Assembly (NCBI GenBank): GCA_036652795.1
Contig: JAVVVD010000003.1
Location: 179,446 to 243,445 of the forward strand
Source: JAVVVD01 sp036652795
GTDB taxonomy: Bacteria; Bacillota; Clostridia; Christensenellales; CAG-138
Direction of reading: 5' to 3'
DNA length: 64,000 nt
How positions within the stretch are numbered: the first letter of the stretch is position 1; each line of letters begins with the position of its first letter. The position numbers were made by a program, and so were the translations under genes. This document shows, piece after piece, positions 41,409 through 51,049 of the stretch. The notes under the pieces are model-generated. The model made no database searches, was not told the DNA's origin, and worked only from the letters and a program-made list of their open reading frames with translations.

Positions 41409-43412
41409 ATGAAAAAGCTCATAACGCTTACCATATCGCTGCTGCTGGTCTGCGCGCTGTGCTCAGGATGTTTAGGCACACTGTTGGATGTGGCGTCAAC
41501 CTACCTATTTGAAAACTATGAGGATTACGACCAAACCTCATATGAGGGCTATTCCTCAAGCTCCGCTTATCCAGAGCCAGTATATAGCCCTGATGATACC
41601 ACCTGGTCGGTGTTCATATACATGTGCGGCACCGATCTTGAAAGCACCGGCGGAGCAGCCACCAGTAATCTTGTAGAGCTGCTCGAGGCCACCACCACGG
41701 ACAGCGTCAATCTTGTTGTGCAAACAGGCGGCACTAAAAGCTGGCAAAACTATGTTGTTCAAAGCGACAGGCTACAGCGATATACCATTAAAAATCATGA
41801 GCTTGAGCTTGTTGACGAACAGGAGCTTTCCAGCATGGGTGCCGAATCCACGCTGGGCGATTTTTTAAGCTGGGGAGTAAAAACCTATCCCGCAGATAAA
41901 TATATGGCGATATTCTGGAACCATGGCGGTGGCAGCATCGGTGGGCTGGCATACGATGAGATGTTTGATTATGATCAGCTTACGCTTGATGAGCTTTCCA
42001 ATGGCCTTGCCGCACCCGGCGTAACATTTGAGGCGGTTGGATTTGACACCTGCCTTATGGCCACGCTGGAAACAGCCGCTGCCATATCACCATATGCGCG
42101 CTATATGATCGCCTCAGAGGAATATGAGCCGGGCGGTGGTTGGGATTATACAGCATGGGCACGCTATCTGTGTGCCTATCCAAACTCCACCGGGGCAGAG
42201 CTTGGCCGAATAATATGCGACAGCTATTATGATAAGTGCAACTATACCGGCGATGCCGAAATGGCCACGCTATCCTTAACCGATCTTACTAAAATACCCG
42301 CATTGGTAACGGCCTTTGACGCAATGGCAACTGAAATGACCGGGATAACAAGTGAAATATCCACCCTGCGCACCTTCACCCAGGGCGCAATGCGCGCCGA
42401 GAATTATGGCGGAAACACCGAGCAGGAGGGCTACACCAACATGGTGGATCTTGGCGATCTTGCAATTAACACGGAATCCGTGCTGCCCGGCACTGCGGAT
42501 AAGCTGCTGGATGCGCTATTTGATACGGTAGTCTATCAGGTCAAAGGTGCCAGCCGCAAAGCAGCCAACGGCCTTTCGGTATTTTTCCCGCTGGCCGTAA
42601 GTAAAAGCGAGTGCGATCTTTATTCAAATATCTCCACAAGCAAAAGCTATCTCAGGTTTGTTGAAACAATAGTACCTGACTGGGATGCGCCGCAATGGCT
42701 TGATAGCGCCGTTGCGCCGCTTGAAGACAGCGTACAGATGGATGATTATAACGTTGAAGCCGAAAGCTATATAGATCCTGACGGCTATTTTATGCTGGAT
42801 GTGACCCAAGGGATTGAGGCAGTACAATCCGTTATGTTCAGCCTGTATTACCTGGATTATGATTATAATGAATACATGCTGCTTGGCATGGATAACGATA
42901 TAGAAACAGACTGGGATTCCGGCATATTTGCAGATAACTTCCGCGGTGTATGGCCCACGATCAACGGCGAATACTGCGCGCCCACGCTTATCTGCGAGGA
43001 GGCGGACTATAACCTGTATTCCATCCCTATCCTGCTCAATGACGAGCCCACTAACCTCCGTGCCGCGTATATATGGGATACCGATGATACTGGCCACTTT
43101 GAGATATATGGCGCATGGGCGGGTGTGGACACGGATACGGGCATGAGCGCACGGGACATAATCAAGCTGCGCGATGGCGACAGGGTCGAGATGCTATTTG
43201 ATGCCGTCAATTGGGATACCGGCGAAAGCACCACCTATTCAGTAGGAAGCTTCACCGTAGACGGTGATGTGATAATGGAGGAAAGCGACCTATTCGATGG
43301 TGAATACCTGTATCAGTATGAAATTACAGATATATTTGGCCGCAAGCTTTATTCTGCCGAGGTTATAATGGAGGTCAAAAATGGCGAAATAACCATTTCT
43401 GAAACTGAGTAA
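41409..43412 (+). CDS. Clostripain-family (C11) cysteine protease lipoprotein
   Basis: 667 residues. Lipobox ALCSGC places Cys21 as the lipid anchor. The C11 domain covers about 65-440: TWSVFIYMCGTDLES, catalytic His172 in NHGGG and catalytic Cys215 in DTCLMA. A C-terminal beta-rich region (450-667) may bind the wall or substrate. C11 enzymes cleave after Arg or Lys and usually self-activate. Expected to act outside the cell, held by the lipid anchor. RBS AAGGAG is correctly spaced. Own terminator at 43424. Confidence 0.9.
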   Translation: MKKLITLTISLLLVCALCSGCLGTLLDVASTYLFENYEDYDQTSYEGYSSSSAYPEPVYSPDDTTWSVFIYMCGTDLESTGGAATSNLVELLEATTTDSVNLVVQTGGTKSWQNYVVQSDRLQRYTIKNHELELVDEQELSSMGAESTLGDFLSWGVKTYPADKYMAIFWNHGGGSIGGLAYDEMFDYDQLTLDELSNGLAAPGVTFEAVGFDTCLMATLETAAAISPYARYMIASEEYEPGGGWDYTAWARYLCAYPNSTGAELGRIICDSYYDKCNYTGDAEMATLSLTDLTKIPALVTAFDAMATEMTGITSEISTLRTFTQGAMRAENYGGNTEQEGYTNMVDLGDLAINTESVLPGTADKLLDALFDTVVYQVKGASRKAANGLSVFFPLAVSKSECDLYSNISTSKSYLRFVETIVPDWDAPQWLDSAVAPLEDSVQMDDYNVEAESYIDPDGYFMLDVTQGIEAVQSVMFSLYYLDYDYNEYMLLGMDNDIETDWDSGIFADNFRGVWPTINGEYCAPTLICEEADYNLYSIPILLNDEPTNLRAAYIWDTDDTGHFEIYGAWAGVDTDTGMSARDIIKLRDGDRVEMLFDAVNWDTGESTTYSVGSFTVDGDVIMEESDLFDGEYLYQYEITDIFGRKLYSAEVIMEVKNGEITISETE

Positions 43413-43423
43413 AAAACGCGCTG

Positions 43424-43463
43424 TGTCCCGCCCTGGAGCAATACTTTAGGACGGGACATTTTT
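43424..43463 (+). terminator. Terminator after the C11 protease gene
   Basis: Stem TGTCCCGCCCT / AGGACGGGACA (one mismatch) followed by TTTTT. Confidence 0.8.
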
Positions 43464-43539
43464 CCCTAAAAATCACCAATTTAAGATTTGAAAACAGTTT
43501 TTGAATATTGCCAAAATTGCTGTTCTATTCGTACCAATC

Positions 43540-43548
43540 TGGTAGAAT
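43540..43548 (+). promoter_or_regulatory. Extended -10 directly before the DUF368 gene
   Basis: TGGTAGAAT: a TGn extension plus TAGAAT (43543-43548), 6 bases before ATG 43555. No SD is present. A start +7 from the -10 falls on the ATG, so the mRNA is probably leaderless. Confidence 0.6.
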
Positions 43549-43554
43549 ATATCT

Positions 43555-44415
43555 ATGGAAGAAAAAAAATCAGAAAATGCTGCCGTCCCCGCTGATGTGA
43601 CATCTAAGCGAAAGGACAGATTCATAATCAGGGTCATAAAAGGCCTTATCATTGGCGTGGCATGCATAATCCCCGGCGCCAGTGGCGGTGTGCTCGCATT
43701 GGCTATGGGTATATATCGCCCGGTTGTGGACGCTATATATGGCTTTTTTCATGCCAAGCGGCGCAATTTCATGTTTTTGCTTCCATTGGGTATAGGTTGG
43801 CTGTTGGGCCTTTTTTCCACAAGCCGGCTTGTGGAATGGCTGATTATAAACTACCGCACACCTGTGATGTATGTGCTTATAGGCATGGTGCTTGGCGGCG
43901 TTCCTTCATTTATAAGGGAAGCCAATCATGGCGGCTTCAAACCCAAATACCTGCTTGGCACGTTGGTTGGCGTGCTGGTGGTATGTGGCTTTGCGGCTTT
44001 GGATAGGCTGCTTGTAGCCGATGTAGGCTGGCCGCTTAACGGTTGGACCGCCCTGTTAGCCGGCGGCGTATTAGCGGTTGGCACGGTAATTCCAGGTATC
44101 AGCACCTCGTTTATACTCATGTTTATGGGCCTATATGAACCGCTGCTATCGGCGTTCAACAGGCTTGATATCCCCATACTTGCCTGCATAGCCGTAGGCG
44201 CATCGGCGATTGGCGTGTTGCTGATATTTTTAGTCAAGCGCATGTTCGACCGTCACCACGGTTATTCCTACTATGCAGTGCTTGGCTTCTTGCTTAGCAC
44301 AGTAGCGCTTATATTCCCCGGAATTGATTTTTCCGCAATGCAGCTTGTATATATAGCTCTGCTTGCGGCCGGCTTTGCCGGATGCTATTTTCTCTGTAAG
44401 TTGCCGGATAAATAA
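43555..44415 (+). CDS. DUF368 (PopT-type) polyprenyl-phosphate transporter
   Basis: 286 residues. After a polar N-terminal 25 residues come about eight membrane helices, with the family signature IIPGASGGVLALAMGIY (about 39-55) and the repeat GTVIPGISTSFILMFMGLYEPLL (about 177-199). DUF368 proteins were shown to recycle undecaprenyl phosphate across the membrane for wall synthesis. It lies between a surface protease and an L,D-transpeptidase, fitting envelope work. No RBS; see the -10 element just upstream. Confidence 0.85.
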   Translation: MEEKKSENAAVPADVTSKRKDRFIIRVIKGLIIGVACIIPGASGGVLALAMGIYRPVVDAIYGFFHAKRRNFMFLLPLGIGWLLGLFSTSRLVEWLIINYRTPVMYVLIGMVLGGVPSFIREANHGGFKPKYLLGTLVGVLVVCGFAALDRLLVADVGWPLNGWTALLAGGVLAVGTVIPGISTSFILMFMGLYEPLLSAFNRLDIPILACIAVGASAIGVLLIFLVKRMFDRHHGYSYYAVLGFLLSTVALIFPGIDFSAMQLVYIALLAAGFAGCYFLCKLPDK

Positions 44416-44449
44416 CGGCATACCCTCGCAACCTAAGTATGGTATGCCG
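44416..44449 (+). terminator. Hairpin after the DUF368 gene
   Basis: Perfect 9-base arms CGGCATACC / GGTATGCCG with 16 bases between them and no T run; a weak terminator or mRNA 3' end. Confidence 0.45.
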
Positions 44450-44481
44450 CATATCCGTTACAATAAATATAAGGAGGAGTC

Positions 44482-45756
44482 ATGAAAAACCGTATTATTG
44501 CTTCAATTCTCTGTCTTGTTATGCTCTTTGCTCTGGTTCCCGCCACGGCGAATGCCGAGGTGCTCCCTGGCATGACTAGCAAGGTGGATTATGAAAACAC
44601 CGACCCATACCGCTACTCTATCGAAATTGATCTTGCAAACCAGATCATCACCGTTTATGAGGGCGGCAGCGTAGTGCTGCAAAGCCTGTGCACTACCGGA
44701 AATTCAACATACCCCACAGGATCTGGCACATTCCGTATTGGAGATCTTAAGGAGCGCTTCGGCTATTTTGTAGCATTTGGTCAACACGCACAATATTGGA
44801 CGCAGGTCGTGCGCGGCGTATATATCCACTCCATAATGTACAACTCCAAAAAGTTATCCACGCTCTCCTCATCAGCCTACCGCAACCTTGGCAAAAACGT
44901 TTCGCATGGCTGTATAAGGGTACTGCCTGATATTGCGGAGTGGATATTTTACAATTGCCCTCCAGGAACCACCTGCAAGGTGGTCAAGAACAGGCCCGCC
45001 AATCCAGCGCTTGTAAAGTCATTGCGCGCGGCAATGAAATCCTATACTTACTACACCACCTATACGGACAAAAAAGCCTATCCTGTTGAAATTCCGGCAT
45101 CCGTATTGTGTGACAATGTACCAGTTCGCACTGGATTTTCCGCCAGCCGTGATAAAACTGTTGCCAAGCTCAACGCTAACGATAATGTAATGCTCCTGCA
45201 ATTGGGCGCGGACTGGTGCAAGGTACGCACTATGGACGGTACGCTAGGCTACGTCATGAGCAGCTATCTTCTATGCTACCCTGACGCAGGCGTTGAAACA
45301 CGCAAGGCATATGCCGCAACCAGAAAAACATATGTTTACGAATCCGCAAGCACGTCGGCCAAGCAGATTGCCACCATTGGCAAGGATGCGCAGATGACCG
45401 TAACCGGTAATCCCCAGAAGGGTTGGTATTCCGTTTCGTTCAATGGTGTTACGGGCTTTGCACGCACTAAGTACGTTAAGCTGAGCAATGCGGTGGTCTT
45501 CCCCACACTGCCGGGCTACGATACCTATGATCCGTCGATACCGTACAATCCCGATGTGGCTCCGTCAATTATGTCTGCGCGCGTGCGTAGCGACATCAAT
45601 GCCAACATGCGCAGCGGCGCAGGCACTGCATTCGACATAGTCGCAACCATTGGCCCTGATACCCCCGTAACAATAAAATCCATAAGCGGCAGCTGGTACT
45701 ATATCGAAGCAGATGGCTATACAGGTTATGTCCATGCGAGCTGCATTCTAAAATAG
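44482..45756 (+). CDS. Secreted L,D-transpeptidase (YkuD) with SH3-like repeats
   Basis: 424 residues. Signal peptide about 1-25 (cut near ANA-E). The YkuD domain (about 42-165) has the catalytic motif SHGCIRV with Cys144 and His142; HSIMY precedes it. Then three bacterial SH3-type domains (about 205-270, 278-345 and 365-424; AKLNANDNVMLLQLGADWC, KQIATIGKDAQMTVTGN, NMRSGAGTAFDIVATIGPD). It would form 3-3 cross-links in peptidoglycan or attach proteins. RBS GGAGG is well placed. Own strong terminator. Confidence 0.92.
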   Translation: MKNRIIASILCLVMLFALVPATANAEVLPGMTSKVDYENTDPYRYSIEIDLANQIITVYEGGSVVLQSLCTTGNSTYPTGSGTFRIGDLKERFGYFVAFGQHAQYWTQVVRGVYIHSIMYNSKKLSTLSSSAYRNLGKNVSHGCIRVLPDIAEWIFYNCPPGTTCKVVKNRPANPALVKSLRAAMKSYTYYTTYTDKKAYPVEIPASVLCDNVPVRTGFSASRDKTVAKLNANDNVMLLQLGADWCKVRTMDGTLGYVMSSYLLCYPDAGVETRKAYAATRKTYVYESASTSAKQIATIGKDAQMTVTGNPQKGWYSVSFNGVTGFARTKYVKLSNAVVFPTLPGYDTYDPSIPYNPDVAPSIMSARVRSDINANMRSGAGTAFDIVATIGPDTPVTIKSISGSWYYIEADGYTGYVHASCILK

Positions 45757-45806
45757 ATCATATAAACGATTGACGCAATATACCAGGCATTTACATGAGT
45801 ATTTCA

Positions 45807-45842
45807 AAAGGCTGTATCGGATTTAAAATCGATACAGCCTTT
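45807..45842 (+). terminator. Bidirectional terminator between the transpeptidase and ABC permease genes
   Basis: Perfect 13-bp stem AAAGGCTGTATCG / CGATACAGCCTTT between converging genes. Confidence 0.85.
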
Positions 45843-45866
45843 GTCGTTGATTGCGCCATTATTGTA

Positions 45867-47462
45867 TCACAGCTCCGCAAAACGCCTCTTGCCCTTGGTG
45901 ATCAGCCACCGCCAAAGTACCAGGGCAATAACGCATAGCAGCATCGTCCATGCGGCGGTAAATATCTGGCCATACGCTCCGCCAAATCCTATTATTAACC
46001 CGGCTGGCAACATCACGGCAAGCATGCCGCCCAGCACAGTTAGCATCACCGGTGTGCCGCTTTTAATTACCTCAGTCTCGCTCTGCCAATCCAGCTTTGG
46101 ATTATTGAGATTTAAAACAAGGCCCATCACACCAATAAATGCCGCATGGGCAAGCGGCGTCAAAAATATCAATGCACCAGTAAAGAAGTCCACCGGCAAC
46201 GCAATGCAGAGCAACACGCCACAAATCACAATTGCAGGCACTATCATCATAAAAAACACCATAAGCTTACTGGTAAACACCTTGCGCACAGATACAGGCA
46301 TAACCTTTAGTTGCCACAACCTGTTGCCCTCTATTGAGATTGAGGCATTTGTAGTACACGACATAACAACGCAAAATGACAGCGCAAATGGAGCTGCGGT
46401 CATCAGCATACCCATATTCTGTGGCGCTCCAGCTATCTGCGCCAATATTTTATCATCAAATATCAGCAGTGCAGCACCGCCGAGTATCAGCAGTAGCGCA
46501 CCCATTGCGGTATTCGTAACATACAACACCGATGAAAGGTATCGCTTCATATCCTTTCTGAACAATGCGGCAAAAGGAGTCCTTATCTGTGTGATTTCAT
46601 CCTTCATCACCATACGCTTCTGCCTTGTCAGCAGTGCATGCAATGGACGGTAAAAACGCCCCGTCAGCGCAACAAACACAAAAAGCGCGATGGCATTCAC
46701 GCCAATTAGCAGCACAGCTTTAATCCAATTACCCATAATTGCTTCCGTATACCATGTTACAGGCGGGTATATTCTGCTTAGTGCATCATTCAGCTTTATG
46801 CCAATATCACCTATATTCTCAATTATTTTCTGGCTGTTCATTGAAAAATACATTACCGCGCCCACAAACAGGAACGTGACTATCATGCCGGCGATATTCT
46901 TGCGTTTAAAGCCAACAGTGGCAGCATTTATCAAAATCCCTATTATTGCAGCTACCACCACGGGCAGCATAGGTAAAAACGGTAATGTAATCAAAAATAT
47001 GATATAAAACGCAGCGCCGGGCGATTCCAACGTAGCATAGACTGCGGCGGCAGGTATCATTAACGCCAGTATAAACAGCAAATTTGCAGTATACAGCTTT
47101 AACATCCGTGTAAGCACCACAGCGCTCTGCGGTATCGGCAAACTCATTACCGCATCGTAGTCCTTATAGTTTATCAGTGTATTGCCCGCATGGAATACCG
47201 TTGTTATCAGCGTAACGGCACAGGCTGCCGCACATGCCAACGTCATAGTTAGCTGTGGCAGTCCGATTGCTGAAAGGGTGGCGGCCATCCCATAAAAATA
47301 GCCATACATGCTAAACGCCATGAATATCCCCAGCGCTATAAAGCCGACCAATGCGCGAAGCTGCTTTGAGCGCAGTTTTACATCCTTGCCGTAACGTATG
47401 CGGTTTATGTTGAATGTGTTGCAGTAGTTCACCCTAAGCAGGCTCAAAAATTGCTTCATCAT
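45867..47462 (-). CDS. ABC-2 type exporter permease (large, 531 residues)
   Basis: About 531 residues with 12 or more hydrophobic segments. It resembles the large permeases paired with a single short ATPase (YthQ/ABC-2-like) in Firmicutes. ATG ATG at 47462 is chosen because the GAGGAG inside the ATPase stop region lies just upstream, only 1 base after that gene. Substrate unknown; peptides or envelope components are possible. Translationally coupled to the ATPase. Confidence 0.8.
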   Translation of the reverse strand: MMKQFLSLLRVNYCNTFNINRIRYGKDVKLRSKQLRALVGFIALGIFMAFSMYGYFYGMAATLSAIGLPQLTMTLACAAACAVTLITTVFHAGNTLINYKDYDAVMSLPIPQSAVVLTRMLKLYTANLLFILALMIPAAAVYATLESPGAAFYIIFLITLPFLPMLPVVVAAIIGILINAATVGFKRKNIAGMIVTFLFVGAVMYFSMNSQKIIENIGDIGIKLNDALSRIYPPVTWYTEAIMGNWIKAVLLIGVNAIALFVFVALTGRFYRPLHALLTRQKRMVMKDEITQIRTPFAALFRKDMKRYLSSVLYVTNTAMGALLLILGGAALLIFDDKILAQIAGAPQNMGMLMTAAPFALSFCVVMSCTTNASISIEGNRLWQLKVMPVSVRKVFTSKLMVFFMMIVPAIVICGVLLCIALPVDFFTGALIFLTPLAHAAFIGVMGLVLNLNNPKLDWQSETEVIKSGTPVMLTVLGGMLAVMLPAGLIIGFGGAYGQIFTAAWTMLLCVIALVLWRWLITKGKRRFAEL

Positions 47463-47463
47463 T

Positions 47464-48171
47464 TTACTCCTCGATAAGCTCAAGGAATACATCCTCCAGC
47501 GAATTGTTTCCGCGCACCTGTTCCATGCTGCCCGATATCACAAGCTTTCCACCCTTGATTATGGCAATCCTATCACACAGCTTTTCCGCAACCTCCAGTA
47601 CATGTGTGGAAAAGAATATCGCAGCTCCGCCGTCGCACAGCTCACGCATTATTGTTTTTAGGGTATGCGCCGCCTTTGGATCCAAGCCCACGAATGGCTC
47701 GTCAAGTATCAGCAGCCTTGGAGAATGCACAAGCGCCGCTATAATACACAGTTTTTGCTTCATGCCGTGTGAATACGCATTTATCAGCTCATTTAGCCTG
47801 CCGCGTATTTCAAATAGCTCTGCATATTTTTCTACTATCTCCACTCGCTTTGCGCCCACGCCATATATATCGGCTATAAAATTGACATACTGTATACCCG
47901 TAAGATGGTCGTATATATCAGGGTTATCAGGTATGTATGCCAGATCTTGCTTGCAGCGCAGCGGATCTTGCTTTATTGAAACACCATCTATTAATATGTC
48001 GCCCTCCTCAAATGGCAGCACACCCACAGCCGCGCGTATGGCAGTGGTTTTTCCTGCGCCGTTGTGCCCAATAAATCCGCATATCTCGCCGTCGCCCACC
48101 AGAAGGTCAAGCTTATCCACAGCCCTCACCGAGCCGCCATATATTTTAGAGAATCCCCTGAATTCAAGCAT
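47464..48171 (-). CDS. ABC exporter ATP-binding protein
   Basis: 235 residues. Walker A GHNGAGKTT (about 37-45), signature-like AYSHGMKQKL (about 130-139), Walker B LLILDEPFVGLD (about 153-164) and the switch His in STHVLE. CcmA/YthP-like ATPase driving the permease downstream. ATG 48171 has GAGGTG upstream. Transcribed from the promoter at 48199-48227. Confidence 0.93.
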   Translation of the reverse strand: MLEFRGFSKIYGGSVRAVDKLDLLVGDGEICGFIGHNGAGKTTAIRAAVGVLPFEEGDILIDGVSIKQDPLRCKQDLAYIPDNPDIYDHLTGIQYVNFIADIYGVGAKRVEIVEKYAELFEIRGRLNELINAYSHGMKQKLCIIAALVHSPRLLILDEPFVGLDPKAAHTLKTIMRELCDGGAAIFFSTHVLEVAEKLCDRIAIIKGGKLVISGSMEQVRGNNSLEDVFLELIEE

Positions 48172-48198
48172 GATTTTCACCTCAGCAATTTTTTTATA

Positions 48199-48227
48199 AT
48201 AATACTTTATTGCACTTATATTGTCAA
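48199..48227 (-). promoter_or_regulatory. Promoter of the ABC exporter operon
   Basis: On the minus strand: TTGACA (48227-48222), 17-bp spacer, TATTAT (48204-48199). Confidence 0.75.
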
Positions 48228-48419
48228 TTTCCGTATACAGCTCAATTGATTCTATGGGCTTGTTTTAACCCTGCGCGCTTTACTTAACCCACCTGTTTGT
48301 TTGCTTCACATTTCTACACAATCATAAGACGATATGATATGGTAATTATATCAAATCAGTCCGTTTTCGCGTATAATGCCATAACTAAACAAAAAGTTTA
48401 ACCATACCGCACAAAGATA
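48228..48419. other. Intergenic stretch between divergent operons
   Basis: Part of a 340-base gap. Besides the promoters and operator listed separately I see only a TAAAC-AAAAA-GTTTA palindrome near 48386-48400 and a TATAAT near 48372. Confidence 0.4.
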
Positions 48420-48448
48420 TTGACTTTATGCGAATATGATGTTTTAAT
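48420..48448 (+). promoter_or_regulatory. Promoter of the XRE-cupin/pot operon
   Basis: TTGACT (48420-48425), 17-bp spacer, TTTAAT (48443-48448); start near 48455. Confidence 0.55.
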
Positions 48449-48459
48449 TGTTCTTGGCT

Positions 48460-48476
48460 GTTTACTCGTTGTAAAC
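48460..48476. promoter_or_regulatory. Candidate operator of the XRE-cupin regulator
   Basis: GTTTAC-TCGTT-GTAAAC, a palindrome with a 5-base centre, a few bases downstream of the predicted start of the regulator's own transcript. Autoregulation is plausible. Confidence 0.5.
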
Positions 48477-48520
48477 TTTGGGTTTATATTTACGATTAGC
48501 CGCGGAAGGGAGCATGACGT

Positions 48521-49063
48521 ATGATCGACATCGGCAACAGGATCAAACGACTGCGAATAAAGCTCTCCCTCACGCAGGAAGAGCTCGCATCGCGCACTGA
48601 GCTGAGCAAGGGCTTCATCTCGCAGCTGGAGCGCAATCTCACCTCCCCCTCTATTGCCACACTTGTGGACATACTGGAGGCATTGGGTACCGATCTGTCG
48701 GACTTCTTTTTGGAGCACGACGATGAAAAGGTCGTCTTTGGCGCGGATGATGTGTTCATAAAGGAGGCGCCAGACTATGGCTACACCATAAGCTGGCTTG
48801 TACCAAATGCCCAAAAGAATGAACTTGAGCCTATACTCGTAATACTATCCCCCGGTGGGGAAACCGAAGATGACGACCCCCATGAGGGCGAAGAGTTCGG
48901 ATATGTGCTCTCCGGTGCCGTTATGCTGTATATAGGCGACCGGCGTTTTAGGGTGCGGCGCGGCGAAAGTTTTTGCTTCAAGCCCAACAGTCCGCATCAT
49001 ATCGCCAACACCAGCAAGAGCGAGTCCAGAGTGCTTTGGGTTGCAACGCCGCCCAGCTTCTGA
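48521..49063 (+). CDS. XRE-family regulator with C-terminal cupin (polyamine-type)
   Basis: 180 residues. HTH_3 domain 1-62 (IGNRIKRLRIKLSLTQEELASRTELSKGFISQLER), then a cupin barrel about 105-178 (HEGEEFGYVLSGAVMLYIGDRRFRVRRGESFCFKPNSPHH). PuuR-like regulators of this type control polyamine uptake, and this one directly precedes potABCD. GGGAG is 8 nt upstream of the ATG. The cupin probably senses a polyamine or derivative. Confidence 0.9.
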   Translation: MIDIGNRIKRLRIKLSLTQEELASRTELSKGFISQLERNLTSPSIATLVDILEALGTDLSDFFLEHDDEKVVFGADDVFIKEAPDYGYTISWLVPNAQKNELEPILVILSPGGETEDDDPHEGEEFGYVLSGAVMLYIGDRRFRVRRGESFCFKPNSPHHIANTSKSESRVLWVATPPSF

Positions 49064-49102
49064 CGAAACTCAAAAAGTATATTTACATTGGAGTAGAGTG
49101 CT

Positions 49103-50203
49103 ATGAGCAAACATCTTATAGAGCTTGTGGATATCACCAAGACCTACGACGTGGATTATGCGCTTAAAAACGTTAATCTATACGTACGCGACGGCGAATT
49201 TCTTACGCTGCTGGGTCCCTCCGGCTGCGGCAAAACTACGATGCTCCGCATAATCGCAGGCTTTGTGATGCCCACATCAGGCAGCGTGCTAATCGACGAC
49301 AAGGATATGAGTACCGTGCCGCCATACAAGCGCAGAGTCAACACTGTGTTTCAAAAGTACGCGCTGTTTCCGCATCTTAACGTGTTCGACAATATCGCCT
49401 TCGGCTTAAAGATACAAAAGCTGCCAAGGGCCGAGATTGAAGTGCGCGTAAACGAGATGCTTGAGCTTGTCAACATGTGCGGTTACGGCAAACGGTGGAT
49501 AGAGCAGCTTTCAGGCGGGCAGCAGCAGCGCGTGGCCATCGCGCGTGCACTTGTCAACCGTCCTCAGGTGCTTTTGCTTGATGAACCGCTTGGCGCACTG
49601 GATCTCAAGCTGCGAAAGGGCATGCAGCTGGAGCTTAAGCGTATGCAGCAAAAGCTTGGGATAACCTTCATTTATGTAACGCATGATCAGGAGGAGGCGC
49701 TCACCATGAGCGACACCATAGTTGTTATAAATGAAGGTGTTATCCAGCAGATAGGAACCCCTATCGATATATATAATGAGCCGAAAAATATCTTTGTTGC
49801 CAAATTCATAGGCGAAAGCAACATAGTTCCCGGCACAATGAAGCAGGATTTTCTCGTTAACTTCTATGGCTATGATTTCGAGTGCGTGGACAAGGGCTTT
49901 CGTAAAAATGAACGTGTAGACGTTGTGGTGCGTCCTGAGGATATCGACATGGTAAAACCGGAGGAAGCAAACATTTCCGGCACAATAAAGAGCGTATTGT
50001 TCATGGGCGTACATTACGAATTTATGGTTGACTGCGGCGATTTCACATGGACTGTGCACTCCACCGATTTTGTGCCTGTTGGCGAATCCGTCGGGCTTGT
50101 AATACTGCCCGATGCTATCCACATAATGAACGAATCGCTTACGTCGGATCAGCAGGAAGCTGTCATAGAGGAGGATATCCTGCCAGACGATGATGAAGAA
50201 TAG
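49103..50203 (+). CDS. potA: Spermidine/putrescine importer ATPase
   Basis: 366 residues. Walker A GPSGCGKTT, Q-loop KYALFPHL, signature LSGGQQQRVAIARAL, Walker B LLLDEPLGALD, switch YVTHDQEEALTMSD, and a C-terminal TOBE domain (from about 285). It powers PotBC. It begins 39 bases after the regulator gene with TTGGAG upstream. First of four pot genes in order A-B-C-D. Confidence 0.95.
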   Translation: MSKHLIELVDITKTYDVDYALKNVNLYVRDGEFLTLLGPSGCGKTTMLRIIAGFVMPTSGSVLIDDKDMSTVPPYKRRVNTVFQKYALFPHLNVFDNIAFGLKIQKLPRAEIEVRVNEMLELVNMCGYGKRWIEQLSGGQQQRVAIARALVNRPQVLLLDEPLGALDLKLRKGMQLELKRMQQKLGITFIYVTHDQEEALTMSDTIVVINEGVIQQIGTPIDIYNEPKNIFVAKFIGESNIVPGTMKQDFLVNFYGYDFECVDKGFRKNERVDVVVRPEDIDMVKPEEANISGTIKSVLFMGVHYEFMVDCGDFTWTVHSTDFVPVGESVGLVILPDAIHIMNESLTSDQQEAVIEEDILPDDDEE

Positions 50204-50227
50204 CTTTTTAGAAAGGAGACGCCGGCG

Positions 50228-51049
50228 TTGAAGCGTACAGTATTTTCTTATCCGTATATAGTGTGGATGATTATATTTATACTCTCCCCCATGCTGCTAA
50301 TCATGTACTATACTTTCGTGTCTGACGGCGCGCTGACGTTTAGCAACATTGCAGACGCATTCACCAACGAAACGTATATGCCCGTGCTGCTGCGCTCTGT
50401 GCTTATAGCGCTTGAGGCTACGCTTATATGCATACTGCTGGGCTACCCAATAGCGTATATGCTCTCGCAGATGAAAAAGAGCACGGCGGCGCTGCTGTCG
50501 GTCTTTTTTATCGTGCCCATGTGGATGAACTTCCTGCTTCGCACCTATGCTTGGCAGGTGCTGCTGGATTCCTCCGGCCTGATTAACACGCTGCTTGGCG
50601 CGCTTGGTCTTCCGGCACAGCAATTGCTTTACACCGAGGGCGCCGTTATGTTGGGTACTGTATACAACTTTTTACCCTTCATGATACTGCCCATATATAC
50701 CGTGCTCATAAAACTGGATCGTTCCCACATAGAGGCGGCACATGACCTTGGCGCAAACGGCGCTATGACATTTTTTAAGGTGGTGCTGCCACTGTCCATG
50801 CCGGGCGTGATAAGCGGCATAACCATGGTATTTATCCCGGCTATAACAACCTTCGCTATTTCCCGCCTGCTTGGCGGCGGAATGTTTATGCTCTATGGCG
50901 ACCTCATTGAAAACCAGTTCATCACGATTGACGATTGGAACAGCGGCAGTGCGCTCAGCTTCATATTGCTAGTGCTTGTGATAGTTTCAATGATTATCAT
51001 GCGCAAAGCAGACCGAGAAGCTGGCGAGGATGGAGGTAAGCTATGGTAA
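50228..51049 (+). CDS. potB: Spermidine/putrescine importer permease B
   Basis: 273 residues with about six membrane helices and the EAA loop HIEAAHDLGANGAMTFFKVVLPLSMPG (about 165-190). TTG start at 50228 follows AGGAG by 9 bases; the protein then begins KRTVFSYPYIVWMIIFIL, normal for PotB. Its stop overlaps the potC start. Confidence 0.94.
   Translation: MKRTVFSYPYIVWMIIFILSPMLLIMYYTFVSDGALTFSNIADAFTNETYMPVLLRSVLIALEATLICILLGYPIAYMLSQMKKSTAALLSVFFIVPMWMNFLLRTYAWQVLLDSSGLINTLLGALGLPAQQLLYTEGAVMLGTVYNFLPFMILPIYTVLIKLDRSHIEAAHDLGANGAMTFFKVVLPLSMPGVISGITMVFIPAITTFAISRLLGGGMFMLYGDLIENQFITIDDWNSGSALSFILLVLVIVSMIIMRKADREAGEDGGKLW

Noticed and set aside
41409..43412. Chagasin lipoprotein as a direct inhibitor of the C11 protease
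   Set aside because: Chagasins act on papain-type (C1) enzymes and the genes are 6 kb apart; left as a test, not a claim.
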